From the IMG/VR virus record IMGVR_UViG_3300027782_000432, positions 1 through 21,178 of that record: a DNA stretch of 21,178 nucleotides. One strand, 5' to 3'. Position numbers and translations under genes: made by a program. Below the pieces are notes generated by a model. It had not been told where the DNA came from. It saw only the letters and a list, made by a program, of their open reading frames with translations, and made no database searches. Source of the DNA: a virus. Each line of letters opens with the position of its first letter. The stretch's first letter is position 1. This document shows positions 1-6,302 of this stretch, one piece after another.

Positions 1-256
1 TGTTGATAGTTTTGTAGAATTATTTGAGATCAAAAACAATCAACATCCAGAAATTCTTAAAAAGTATTTTCAAGGAGCAATTAGTTTAGAGACTATGGTA
101 ATTCTTGATATGATATTGGGTTATGTGAAACAGTTTGACAAGAAACTAACAGACCCAGTGTGGGAAACCGTCAGTTTAAGAATTCGAAAATACATGCCTT
201 TCATAAATATTGACGTAGCAAAGTATAAGGAAGTTCTTAAGGAGATTGTTTTATGA
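1..256 (+). CDS. 59: gp59 helicase loader, C-terminal part (5' end outside window)
   Basis: The reading frame enters from the left edge (first full codon at base 2) and ends with TGA at 254-256, giving the last 84 residues. The stretch ISLETMVILDMILGYVKQ, then TDPVW and INIDVAKYKEVLKEIV, lines up well with the C-terminus of T4 gp59 (ISFETFILLDSFLNIIDK, NLVW, LNIDSQKAKNVFIETV, from memory). In T4, gp59 loads the gp41 helicase onto gp32-coated forked DNA, so its position just before gp32 fits the function and the T4 gene neighbourhood. The next gene starts inside its stop codon (ATGA overlap), which suggests translational coupling. The N-terminal domain cannot be judged because it lies outside the window. 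Confidence 0.82.
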   Translation, partial: VDSFVELFEIKNNQHPEILKKYFQGAISLETMVILDMILGYVKQFDKKLTDPVWETVSLRIRKYMPFINIDVAKYKEVLKEIVL

Positions 257-585
257 GTAGATTTTTTGATTCGGAAGTGGTTAGAGAATCAATGTCCGAA
301 CTTGATGAACTTCAACAACAACTTTTTGTTGATATGCTTCGTCTTCCTATTTTGAATAACGAAGAAAGGAGAGCACATCTTAAAATGATGACCGAGTTCT
401 TGGAAAAACAGAAATTGTTTATCTTCAGAATTTCACTATCTGATGATCCAACAGCAATTGAAATGAAAGAGAAAGTTCTTGATTCTGCTAAAATGCTTGG
501 TCTTAAAAAAGGTCAAACAATTAATGATTTTTACGATATACTGCAAAAAACTATTGATGGTCTTAAAGAAACACTTGACGACTGA
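253..585 (+). CDS. DUF1825-like small helical protein
   Basis: This is a 110-aa, probably all-helical, soluble protein with no signal peptide or membrane segment. The N-terminal FFDSEVV, the central LEKQKLFIFR and the SLSDDPTAIEM segment resemble the DUF1825 family found mainly in cyanobacteria (host proteins start FFDSE/DIVQ and carry a similar R..LSED...QM segment, from memory). The biochemical role of that family is not known to me, so no function is assigned. Its ATG overlaps the gp59 stop codon, and its last codons contain the -35 element of the promoter that follows. The location between gp59 and gp32 suggests expression with replication genes. T4 has no counterpart I recognise here, so a host origin is plausible but only inferred. 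Confidence 0.7.
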   Translation: MSRFFDSEVVRESMSELDELQQQLFVDMLRLPILNNEERRAHLKMMTEFLEKQKLFIFRISLSDDPTAIEMKEKVLDSAKMLGLKKGQTINDFYDILQKTIDGLKETLDD

Positions 586-603
586 CCTCATACCTGCTAC
601 AAT
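575..603 (+). promoter_or_regulatory. sigma70-type promoter P1 (original gp32 promoter?)
   Basis: TTGACG at 575-580 and TACAAT at 598-603 are separated by exactly 17 bp. The -35 lies in the last codons of the DUF1825-like gene. The predicted start near base 610 would give a transcript beginning with the 9-nt repeat leader. A host-sigma-type promoter here fits early or middle expression of gp32. Confidence 0.7.
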
Positions 604-604
604 T

Positions 605-649
605 AATACGAAGAATACTTCAAATACTACTAATACGGAGAATACGAAT
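605..649 (+). repeat. Five phased 9-nt repeats AATACNNNN in the leader
   Basis: AATAC occurs at 605, 614, 623, 632 and 641, a perfect 9-nt period, and the last unit runs into the ATG at 648. Units 1-2 and 4-5 differ at one of 14 positions (AATACGAAGAATAC versus AATACGGAGAATAC). The array lies downstream of promoter P1, and unit 4 contains the GGAG Shine-Dalgarno at 637-640. A second array with the same period precedes the intact gp32. It may be an unstructured RNA operator for gp32, which in T4 represses its own translation by binding such a leader; this role is inferred. Confidence 0.75.
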
Positions 650-665
650 GTCTTTTGCTAAATAA
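648..665 (+). pseudogene. Five-codon ORF MSFAK, probable remnant of the gp32 start
   Basis: ATG TCT TTT GCT AAA TAA has a good Shine-Dalgarno (GGAG, 637-640) 7 nt upstream and a full promoter and leader before it, but stops after five codons. Cyanophage gp32 proteins, as I recall them, begin MSFA followed by LKK, and the intact gp32 in this window begins MSFQDLKKQ. The simplest reading is that the original gp32 start was cut off when the homing gene inserted after the fourth codon. It could instead be a functional leader peptide, because it overlaps the 5' arm of the hairpin and its translation would open that hairpin. Confidence 0.5.
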
Positions 666-680
666 ATATAGCAAAAGACA
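649..680 (+). promoter_or_regulatory. Perfect 12-bp hairpin with late-promoter motif in the loop
   Basis: TGTCTTTTGCTA (649-660) pairs perfectly with TAGCAAAAGACA (669-680) around the loop AATAAATA (661-668). The loop and arm contain CTAAATA and ATAAATA, close to the T4 late consensus TATAAATA. The HNH start codon is at 686, and its only weak ribosome-binding sequence (AAAAGA, 673-678) is inside the 3' arm. Early read-through RNA would hide this site. RNA started from the loop motif (start expected near 675) would lack the 5' arm and leave it open. This matches the arrangement described for the T4 I-TevI gene. Confidence 0.65.
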
Positions 681-685
681 CTATT

Positions 686-1186
686 ATGTTTAATAAAATA
701 GAAGGATTTTCTAACTATCTTGTTGAAGATACTGGAAAAATATTTTCTTTATCAAAAAAAGATTATATGAATTCTTATGAAAATAATTGTGGATATGAGT
801 TTGTATCTATTAAAAGTGATGAAGGAAAATGGGTCTCTGTATATATCCATCGTTTAGTCGCAAAATCTTTTTTAGAAAATCCAAATAATCATCCAAATGT
901 TCTTCATTTAGACGATAATCCAAAAAATAATAATCTTAATAATTTGAAATGGGGAACTCAATCTGAAAATATTTCTTTGTGTTCTTTACACGGTAGAATA
1001 TCCAAAAACAATCAGTATATTAAAAATCCAATTACTTGGAAGATGAAAGATCCTTTTGGAAATATTCATATCACACAAAATCTTAAAGAATTTTGTCATA
1101 ACAATAACCTTTGTTCTTCTGCTATGAGATGTGTATTAAAAGGACTTCAGGGCAGAAAACAGCATAAAGGTTGGACCAGGGCTTGA
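686..1186 (+). CDS. Free-standing HNH homing endonuclease (NUMOD4-HNH type)
   Basis: The 166-aa protein has three visible parts. Residues about 5-45 (EGFSNYLVEDTGKIFSL...) form a NUMOD4-like DNA-binding segment. Residues about 53-95 form the HNH core: IHRLVA, then NVLHLDDNPKNNN and LKWGTQSEN, with H74, D76, N78 and the asparagine run as likely metal and catalytic residues. Residues about 115-166 (KDPFGN...LKEFCHNNNLCSSAM...KGWTRA) resemble a NUMOD1-like helix-turn-helix. All core motifs look intact, so the enzyme may be active. It would cut a gp32-region target in phages lacking the insertion and spread by repair. It has no strong Shine-Dalgarno and sits behind a hairpin. Its base composition looks more AT-rich than gp32. 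Its stop codon lies inside the -35 element of the next promoter. Confidence 0.9.
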   Translation: MFNKIEGFSNYLVEDTGKIFSLSKKDYMNSYENNCGYEFVSIKSDEGKWVSVYIHRLVAKSFLENPNNHPNVLHLDDNPKNNNLNNLKWGTQSENISLCSLHGRISKNNQYIKNPITWKMKDPFGNIHITQNLKEFCHNNNLCSSAMRCVLKGLQGRKQHKGWTRA

Positions 1187-1211
1187 CATCCCTTTGTAGT
1201 TCTTCTATAAT
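1183..1211 (+). promoter_or_regulatory. Consensus sigma70 promoter P2 for gp32
   Basis: TTGACA (1183-1188) and TATAAT (1206-1211) are both perfect consensus hexamers with a 17-bp spacer. The TGA of the -35 is the stop codon of the HNH gene. Transcription should start near 1218, giving a gp32 leader of about 49 nt. The strength fits the high demand for gp32 early in infection. Confidence 0.85.
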
Positions 1212-1238
1212 AAAGTTGTTATAAAACAAAATTTAACA

Positions 1239-1265
1239 AATACAATTCATACGAAAAATACTTAA
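1239..1265 (+). repeat. Three phased 9-nt repeats in the gp32 leader
   Basis: AATAC (1239), CATAC (1248) and AATAC (1257) repeat with a 9-nt period, and the gp32 ATG follows at 1267. Bases 1249-1268 match 606-625 of the upstream leader at 18 of 20 positions. The leader is A/U-rich without visible pairing and has no clear Shine-Dalgarno. It is a candidate gp32 translational operator. Confidence 0.65.
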
Positions 1266-1266
1266 A

Positions 1267-2166
1267 ATGTCATTTCAAGATCTTAAAAAGCAATCAAGTA
1301 TGGGTTCTTTGACCGAGAAACTCATCAAACAAGTTGAAAAACTCAACGATTCTGGTTCTAAAGATGATGATCGTTTTTGGAAACCAGTAATGGGTAAGGG
1401 TGATACAGGTTCTGCTGTTATTCGATTCTTGCCTGCTCCAGAAGGATGTGAACTTCCTTGGGCACAAGTGTGGTCTCACGCATTTCAAGGCACTGGTGGT
1501 TGGTTGATTGATGAGTGCCTAACTACTCTTGGTCAAAACTGTCCTGTGTGCGAGAAGAATCGTGTTCTGTGGAACTCTGGTTCTGATCGTGATAAGGAAG
1601 AAGCACGTAAACAGAAGCGTAAACTGTCTTATTACAGCAACATTTATGTTGTAAAAGATCCTGCAAATCCAGACAATGAAGGACGAGTGTTCCTTTATAA
1701 GTTTGGTAAGAAAATCTTTGATAAGGTTATGGCTGCTATGCAACCAGAATTTGATGATGAAGAACCAATCAATCCTTTTGATTTCTGGAAAGGTGCGAAC
1801 TTCAAACTGAAACTGGTGAAGAAGGATGGTTATTGGAACTATGACAAGTCAGAGTTCGCAAGTCCAGAACCTCTTATGTCTGACGATGACGACCTGGAAT
1901 CAATCTATAAGTCGCTGAACAATCTTGGTGATTTCACGGATCCTTCTAAATTCAAATCTTATGAAGATCTGAAGAAGCGTCTTGATTATGTTCTTGGTCT
2001 CAAAGGAACTCCAAAGTTCCAAGATCCAGAGACAGTTGATGAAGAGGAAGAAGTTGAAGTTTCGCGTCCTGTGCGGGAATCTGTTTCAGTTCGTCCTTCT
2101 GCTTCTAATGATGATGAGGACGAGGATGATGCGATGTCCTACTTCCAGAAGTTGGCAGAGTCCTGA
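1267..2166 (+). CDS. 32: gp32 single-stranded DNA-binding protein
   Basis: The 299-aa protein coats ssDNA during replication, recombination and repair. The N-terminal MSFQDLKKQSS supplies the basic cooperativity segment (compare the LAST motif of T4 gp32). The core has a zinc site with H71, C84, C92 and C95, of the same H-C-C-C type as T4 (H64, C77, C87, C90), and aromatic/basic DNA-binding segments such as RKLSYYSNIYVV. The C-terminus is strongly acidic (EEEEVEVS, DDEDEDDAMSYF), the tail that recruits partner proteins such as gp59. It is driven by promoter P2 and ends at a strong terminator. The start lacks a Shine-Dalgarno, whereas the abandoned MSFA start upstream has one. The base composition looks slightly more GC-rich than the tail genes. 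Confidence 0.95.
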   Translation: MSFQDLKKQSSMGSLTEKLIKQVEKLNDSGSKDDDRFWKPVMGKGDTGSAVIRFLPAPEGCELPWAQVWSHAFQGTGGWLIDECLTTLGQNCPVCEKNRVLWNSGSDRDKEEARKQKRKLSYYSNIYVVKDPANPDNEGRVFLYKFGKKIFDKVMAAMQPEFDDEEPINPFDFWKGANFKLKLVKKDGYWNYDKSEFASPEPLMSDDDDLESIYKSLNNLGDFTDPSKFKSYEDLKKRLDYVLGLKGTPKFQDPETVDEEEEVEVSRPVRESVSVRPSASNDDEDEDDAMSYFQKLAES

Positions 2167-2194
2167 TTTCAAAATCACTTTTTAATTACACTTA

Positions 2195-2224
2195 CCCCCC
2201 GAAAAAAATCGGGGGGATTTTTTT
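2195..2224 (+). terminator. Rho-independent terminator after gp32
   Basis: CCCCCCGA (2195-2202) pairs perfectly with TCGGGGGG (2209-2216) around an A6 loop, followed by a T7 run at 2218-2224. It lies 28 bases after the gp32 stop. gp53 ends 14 bases further on from the other side, but in that direction no T-tract follows the stem, so it mainly serves gp32. Confidence 0.93.
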
Positions 2225-2237
2225 GCCAAAAAGGTTT

Positions 2238-2897
2238 TTATACTCCAGTAAATTGTGGGTTATAAGTTTTCTTGTTTAGTTGATTGACATATTGTGAAGA
2301 TTGATCGTATTTCATAATATTTCTCATATCTGTAATTACTACTGATAGGAATTGTGGTTTTAATACTCTAATTTGTCTCTTATCTTCATTAATACCGACT
2401 TCATACTCATAGTTTGTAACTGCTTTTACTGGATTTGCAGTGATTGCTACATTATCAAAAGTTGTATATGAAACAGTAAAATCTTCATCTACTTCAAATC
2501 CAGAACCAATTACAAGACGATCATACTGATCTTTGATTTCTGTAGTTTCATAATGATGAACATCTGTTAATGCTGCATCAGATCCATACTTATCAATCAT
2601 ATAGTTATATAAGTCATTATTACTTAATGGCCATTGATCTCTTACGTTTGTAATGTTGTTTGTGATTAAAATAACCCAATCAAGTTCTGGATCACCATAA
2701 AGTTTTGAAGCAACTACTTCTGGTCTTTGGTCATCAGTAATTTGATAATAATCAAACGCAGTAATAGCATTGATGACATCAGATCTTATCTTTGCTCTTT
2801 TGAAAAGATTTTTGACTGTAATATAATCTTCATTTGTGCTTGCATTAGGCAAACGAGAAAGATAAGAAATATTTGGAAATTCGTTAAAATATGCCAT
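2238..2897 (-). CDS. 53: gp53 baseplate wedge protein
   Basis: The 219-aa protein matches the gp53 family in its N-terminal two-thirds: YFNEFPNISY at 3-12, LYGDPELDWVILITNNI at 66-82 and QWPLS at 88-92, followed by YNYMIDKYG. The pattern YGDPEL.W.I....NI....WPLS is the hallmark I know for the family. In T4, gp53 joins the baseplate wedges (gp6, gp7, gp8, gp10, gp25) and promotes their association around the hub. It is slightly longer than T4 gp53 (about 196 aa); the extra residues are at the C-terminus. It is the last gene of the minus-strand operon, one base after gp48, and converges on gp32. Confidence 0.87.
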   Translation of the reverse strand: MAYFNEFPNISYLSRLPNASTNEDYITVKNLFKRAKIRSDVINAITAFDYYQITDDQRPEVVASKLYGDPELDWVILITNNITNVRDQWPLSNNDLYNYMIDKYGSDAALTDVHHYETTEIKDQYDRLVIGSGFEVDEDFTVSYTTFDNVAITANPVKAVTNYEYEVGINEDKRQIRVLKPQFLSVVITDMRNIMKYDQSSQYVNQLNKKTYNPQFTGV

Positions 2898-2898
2898 T

Positions 2899-4395
2899 TT
2901 AGTATCCTACATCGTTTGGTGAGATTGGATAAAGATCACCAGAATTGGCAGCACCGAAAGGTTTATTGTCTACAAATTTTCTTCCGTCAAAAATATCCTC
3001 CTGATAATCAGTGTCATAAATTGGTTCAAGTTCTTTGAATGACATATTCATAATCACGGATACTGGTTGTCCTTCATCATATGCCGACCAGTTTCCATCG
3101 GCAGTATAATTCATAGCAAATCCAGTTAAAGCACAAGTCTTAATGCGATTTACTCCTTTGATTGGATTTCCTCCAGAAGTTTTATATTGCAATTGGAAAA
3201 CATTTGGTGTTCCTAAAAAGTAAGATGCTGCTCCTGCTAATCCGTATTCTTGATTTCCTGATGTTTTATTTTGTTTTTTTGCTGCCATTCCTTGTTTGAA
3301 GAATCTTATAATTTTATTAATATCTGTTGCTTCTTCTTTACTTCTTGGACTCATTCTATATTGGAATGTAAATTCTCTTAATGTTGGTGAATTGAAAAGA
3401 AGTTCAAGATTACTATTTGGAACAACTCCAAATCCTCTTGCTAAAATACTTTCTGGGGATACTGAAAATCCTGCCATTGAAAGAACTTTAGATGCACCAG
3501 CAGTTTTTAATAGTGCCTGTGCTGATTGTGAACCTGCAGCTCCACCAGATAATAATTTAGCTAAGAATACTGCTTGAATACCTAATCCTCCCCCATTCGC
3601 TCCTGCTCCAAGCAATTTTGTTAGTGCAGCACCAGCACCACCAGCACCTATATATTGACCAAGATTGCCAACAACTTCTGCAGTAGCAGCAGCAGAAAGA
3701 TTATTCATATTATCATCACCCCAAGAAACATTATTTGAATCAGTCACGCTATTTGGCATAGGTAATTTAACAATTCCTAAAAATTCTGCTAATGCAGAAG
3801 TTTTTTGTAGTCCTTTTGTTATTATTTCTACTGCTCCACTAGTACCTTTAAATAATTGGTCTGATTTTGGTGGTTGGTAATGATATTGTCCTATTTGTAA
3901 GTAATCTTGTGTTTTGTTATATAAAGCATCTTTTGGATATTGTAGATTTGTTCCTCTTAAGTTATTGTCTATAGATCCAAATTTCAAATCAGATTTCAAA
4001 TCTGCTATATTAAAATTGAATGGATTATTTCCTGTTGCTGGAACTATTGGAAATGGGGTTCCTGCTTGTTGTGATGATTGTGCCCAAGAAGGTAGAATAT
4101 TATTTGCTGCATTTCCACCAACGCTTTTGTGCGCTGACCTTACATCATTTTGTATTTGGTTTTTGTAATTATTTCTGATGATATCTACTGGGATTATTTT
4201 TAATCCTTCTGGGGTCCAATCGCCATTTTGAAATAAAATAACTCCTGGATTTCCAAAAAGTCCAGCACCTTGATTTACCAATTCAACGTTTCCATTTTTT
4301 GGATCATATCTCAAATCATATACAGCACCATATTGCCCTTCATTGTCATTTACAAGGTCTGTGTGGAAATTTGACTTTAAAAGTAATGATGACAT
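2899..4395 (-). CDS. 48: gp48-like baseplate tail-tube cap
   Basis: This is a 498-aa protein. The C-terminal 170 residues match T4 gp48 in pattern: FTFQYRMSPRSKEEATDINK followed by an aromatic FF (T4 has FTWDLTPRSTEDLMAIIN), and later IKTCALTGFAMNYTADGNW with VIMNMSFKELEPIY (T4 has an equivalent IRFDKTPNGNF and LEITMREI). In T4, gp48 closes the baseplate hub and forms the platform for gp54 and the gp19 tube. The protein is about 130 residues longer than T4 gp48. The extra part includes a Gly/Ala-rich segment near residues 240-310 that looks flexible or hydrophobic. It directly follows the 4396-4911 gene with no gap. Confidence 0.8.
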   Translation of the reverse strand: MSSLLLKSNFHTDLVNDNEGQYGAVYDLRYDPKNGNVELVNQGAGLFGNPGVILFQNGDWTPEGLKIIPVDIIRNNYKNQIQNDVRSAHKSVGGNAANNILPSWAQSSQQAGTPFPIVPATGNNPFNFNIADLKSDLKFGSIDNNLRGTNLQYPKDALYNKTQDYLQIGQYHYQPPKSDQLFKGTSGAVEIITKGLQKTSALAEFLGIVKLPMPNSVTDSNNVSWGDDNMNNLSAAATAEVVGNLGQYIGAGGAGAALTKLLGAGANGGGLGIQAVFLAKLLSGGAAGSQSAQALLKTAGASKVLSMAGFSVSPESILARGFGVVPNSNLELLFNSPTLREFTFQYRMSPRSKEEATDINKIIRFFKQGMAAKKQNKTSGNQEYGLAGAASYFLGTPNVFQLQYKTSGGNPIKGVNRIKTCALTGFAMNYTADGNWSAYDEGQPVSVIMNMSFKELEPIYDTDYQEDIFDGRKFVDNKPFGAANSGDLYPISPNDVGY

Positions 4396-4911
4396 TTATG
4401 GTGAAGATAAGTTGTCTGAATAATCCCAAACTTTTGATTTAAATATTGGTTGTCCTCTTCCATCTACAAATTTTTCAGTAGGAAGTAAAGAAACTTCTCT
4501 CCATTCCTTTTCTGGAACTACAAATAAATCAGACATCACACCAGAGAAAAGGTATTTATGTAAGGTTTTCTTTGGAGCATTTACGAATCCAAATTTATTT
4601 ATGTAAGAATTTGCAACTCCACCACGATACTGGGGATTTAGATAATGAAGATTTGAACCAAAGAACCAACCCTCTCTTTTATTGATTTCTATAATATAAG
4701 ATAGTGGTTGTCTATCCCAAAATTGATATTTTTGTGGATACTTTGCATTATATAAAAAGAAAACTAAATTACCAGGTCTAATAAATCCAGTATCTTCTTC
4801 ACTTATGTCTGGATCTTGAACATTCATAAGTTCATTCATTAAAGAATTCGTCCACCAATCAGTGCTTCTATATTTTTTTCCTGCTTCTTTGATTATTTTT
4901 TCGGCAATCAT
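4396..4911 (-). CDS. Unnamed phage protein between gp4 and gp48
   Basis: The recommended start is the ATG at 4911-4909, which overlaps the gp4 stop as ATGA and gives 171 aa. A longer form from 4956 (186 aa) would overlap gp4 by 49 bases and has a GGGG directly against its ATG, too close for a normal Shine-Dalgarno. The sequence is rich in aromatic residues, with FIRPGNLVFFLYNAKYP, FWDRQPLSYIIEI and FFGSNLHYLNPQYRGG as its most distinctive stretches. No signal peptide or membrane segment is visible. I do not recognise a named family. Its place between head-completion and baseplate genes points to a virion or assembly role, which is inferred from context only. Confidence 0.75.
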   Translation of the reverse strand: MIAEKIIKEAGKKYRSTDWWTNSLMNELMNVQDPDISEEDTGFIRPGNLVFFLYNAKYPQKYQFWDRQPLSYIIEINKREGWFFGSNLHYLNPQYRGGVANSYINKFGFVNAPKKTLHKYLFSGVMSDLFVVPEKEWREVSLLPTEKFVDGRGQPIFKSKVWDYSDNLSSP

Positions 4912-5363
4912 ATTTCTATGCCTAATTGTTTTTCTGTGAAAATGCGGAATTCCCATCCCCTATCAGCACAATATTCTTTTGCAGCACTCCATTTTGCTTG
5001 ATTGATTGCCCACATTTTCACAGAATATGCCCAAGATTTTGTTCTTCTGGATGGATTTGTTTGTGGTTCTTTTAAGTCTTTTGCTGGTTTGATTTCTACG
5101 ACTAGATTTCTCATTTTTTCATCTTTATCTTTATATTTAAGAAAAAAGTCAGGAAAGTATCTATGTGTTTTTCCGTCCAAAGGAGAGCGATAGGGAATCC
5201 AAAATTCTTCACTTTGATATGAGATTACACTTTCAGTTAAATCGCAATATTGCATAAACTTTAACTCATAAGACGAACGAAAATATATTTCTGTTGGATC
5301 TCCATTATATTTTTGTGGATTTTTCGGTTTAAATTTTCCTTGTTTATAATTTTGATTATTCAT
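4908..5363 (-). CDS. 4: gp4 head completion protein
   Basis: The 151-aa protein has the same length as T4 gp4 (about 150 aa) and shares its opening GKFKPKNPQKYNGDPTEI and the HRYFPDFFLKYK segment. gp4 acts at the end of head filling, before tail joining. The sequence shows a TnsA/PD-(D/E)XK-like nuclease layout: E33 in the RSSYELKFM helix, D72 in YFPDFF and E90-x-K92 in VVEIKPAKD, followed by KWSAAKEYCADRGWEFRI, which is typical of this fold. All three positions look intact. It is the first gene of the minus-strand operon, behind a late-promoter motif. Its stop overlaps the next start by ATGA. Confidence 0.9.
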   Translation of the reverse strand: MNNQNYKQGKFKPKNPQKYNGDPTEIYFRSSYELKFMQYCDLTESVISYQSEEFWIPYRSPLDGKTHRYFPDFFLKYKDKDEKMRNLVVEIKPAKDLKEPQTNPSRRTKSWAYSVKMWAINQAKWSAAKEYCADRGWEFRIFTEKQLGIEI

Positions 5364-5404
5364 ACTTCGTTACGAGGCATACATAGTATAGAATCTTATA
5401 CGCA

Positions 5405-5411
5405 TATTTAG
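5405..5411 (-). promoter_or_regulatory. Late-promoter motif for the gp4-gp48-gp53 operon
   Basis: Read on the minus strand, CTAAATA ends 41 bases upstream of the gp4 start codon. It is close to the T4 late element TATAAATA, which acts without a -35 box. It directly abuts the ATG of the plus-strand gene at 5412. A short inverted repeat, GTATA (5386-5390) with TATAC (5397-5401), lies in the same 48-base divergent spacer. No clear plus-strand promoter was found there. Confidence 0.45.
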
Positions 5412-6302
5412 ATGTCCAGAGCAAATACATATAGAGTGGATCCTCTTTATGTAAAGATGACTACCCCAAGAGATATGGGGGGATCATCTTTGCCTTCAGT
5501 TCAACAAATGTTTGGCAATTTGTCTCTTACGAGTCAATTTAAAGTCAATATGTTTTTGGGAGGTGCAACTGATGCTGACGATAAAGATCAAGATTTAGTA
5601 TCATATTTGAAAGCTTGTGGAATAACTAATAATTCTTCAAAAACACTTACTTATGATTTTATGTGTGCGGAAGCAGTTCTTCCTGGAGCAACTTTTGACG
5701 TTGGGGAAGAAAGTGGAAGTCGTCAGGGTATAATTGAAAGATTTCCAAATCGTAGAGTGTATTCCGATTTTAATCTAACTTTTTATGTGGATAATGAATA
5801 TAATATCATTCGTTTGTTTGAAGAATGGATGAATTTTATCAATCCAATTAACAGAAGTTCTGGACCACAAACTGCAAAGAATAGTGGTCAAGTTGGATTT
5901 GAAGATCGTTTTAATTATTTTAGATTTAAATATCCAAATCAATATAAAAGAATAATTTCAATTACTAAATTTGAAAGAGACTTTTTGGTAAATCCAAATG
6001 ATCCAAATAGTCCCACAAAAAATCAAAATCTTTTAACCTATCAATTTATTGATGCGTTTCCAACTAATATCACTGCTCTTCCATTGTCTTATGAAGGAAG
6101 TACAATAACTAAAACTACAATTAATTTTAGTTATACTAGATATACTACAATAAAACATACTGGAGTTGAAATAAGTCCAAATACACCAAGACCAACAAGT
6201 TCAGCAAATCCAGACCAACCAACACCACCTTATTTTGACCAAAATTCTGTAAATAAGTTAGGATTTCCAGCCGGAACATCTTTAGGGATTGGTAATGGGT
6301 AA
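5412..6302 (+). CDS. 54: gp54-like tail-tube initiator (gp19-family fold)
   Basis: The 296-aa protein shows tail-tube family features. RFPNRRVYSDFNLTFYVDNE (about 114-133) plus RLFEEWMNFINP forms the strand-helix module, and LTYQFIDAFPTNI... with TINFSYTRYTT (about 205-250) forms the C-terminal strands. In T4, gp54 binds gp48 and starts polymerisation of the gp19 tube. Size (T4 gp54 is about 320 aa) and position fit gp54 better than the shorter gp19, but the two families are related, so another tube-like protein is possible. The last 45 residues are rich in Pro, Asn and Ser. No clear Shine-Dalgarno precedes the ATG; M16 (5457) is an alternative start but has none either. Confidence 0.68.
   Translation: MSRANTYRVDPLYVKMTTPRDMGGSSLPSVQQMFGNLSLTSQFKVNMFLGGATDADDKDQDLVSYLKACGITNNSSKTLTYDFMCAEAVLPGATFDVGEESGSRQGIIERFPNRRVYSDFNLTFYVDNEYNIIRLFEEWMNFINPINRSSGPQTAKNSGQVGFEDRFNYFRFKYPNQYKRIISITKFERDFLVNPNDPNSPTKNQNLLTYQFIDAFPTNITALPLSYEGSTITKTTINFSYTRYTTIKHTGVEISPNTPRPTSSANPDQPTPPYFDQNSVNKLGFPAGTSLGIGNG

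Noticed and set aside
605-649. CRISPR array
   Set aside because: The units are 9 nt with no spacer structure; too short and too regular for CRISPR.
479-661. 60-aa frame across the DUF1825-like gene and leader, encoding an (N-T-X)5 tripeptide repeat
   Set aside because: It starts inside another gene without a Shine-Dalgarno. The repeat also exists in the second leader, where the frame hits a stop, so it is better read as a nucleic-acid element.
3296-3577. Plus-strand frame with a signal-peptide-like start (MKNLIILLISVASSLLLG)
   Set aside because: It lies fully inside gp48 on the opposite strand and has no promoter or ribosome-binding site; the hydrophobic run comes from the reverse complement of gp48 codons.
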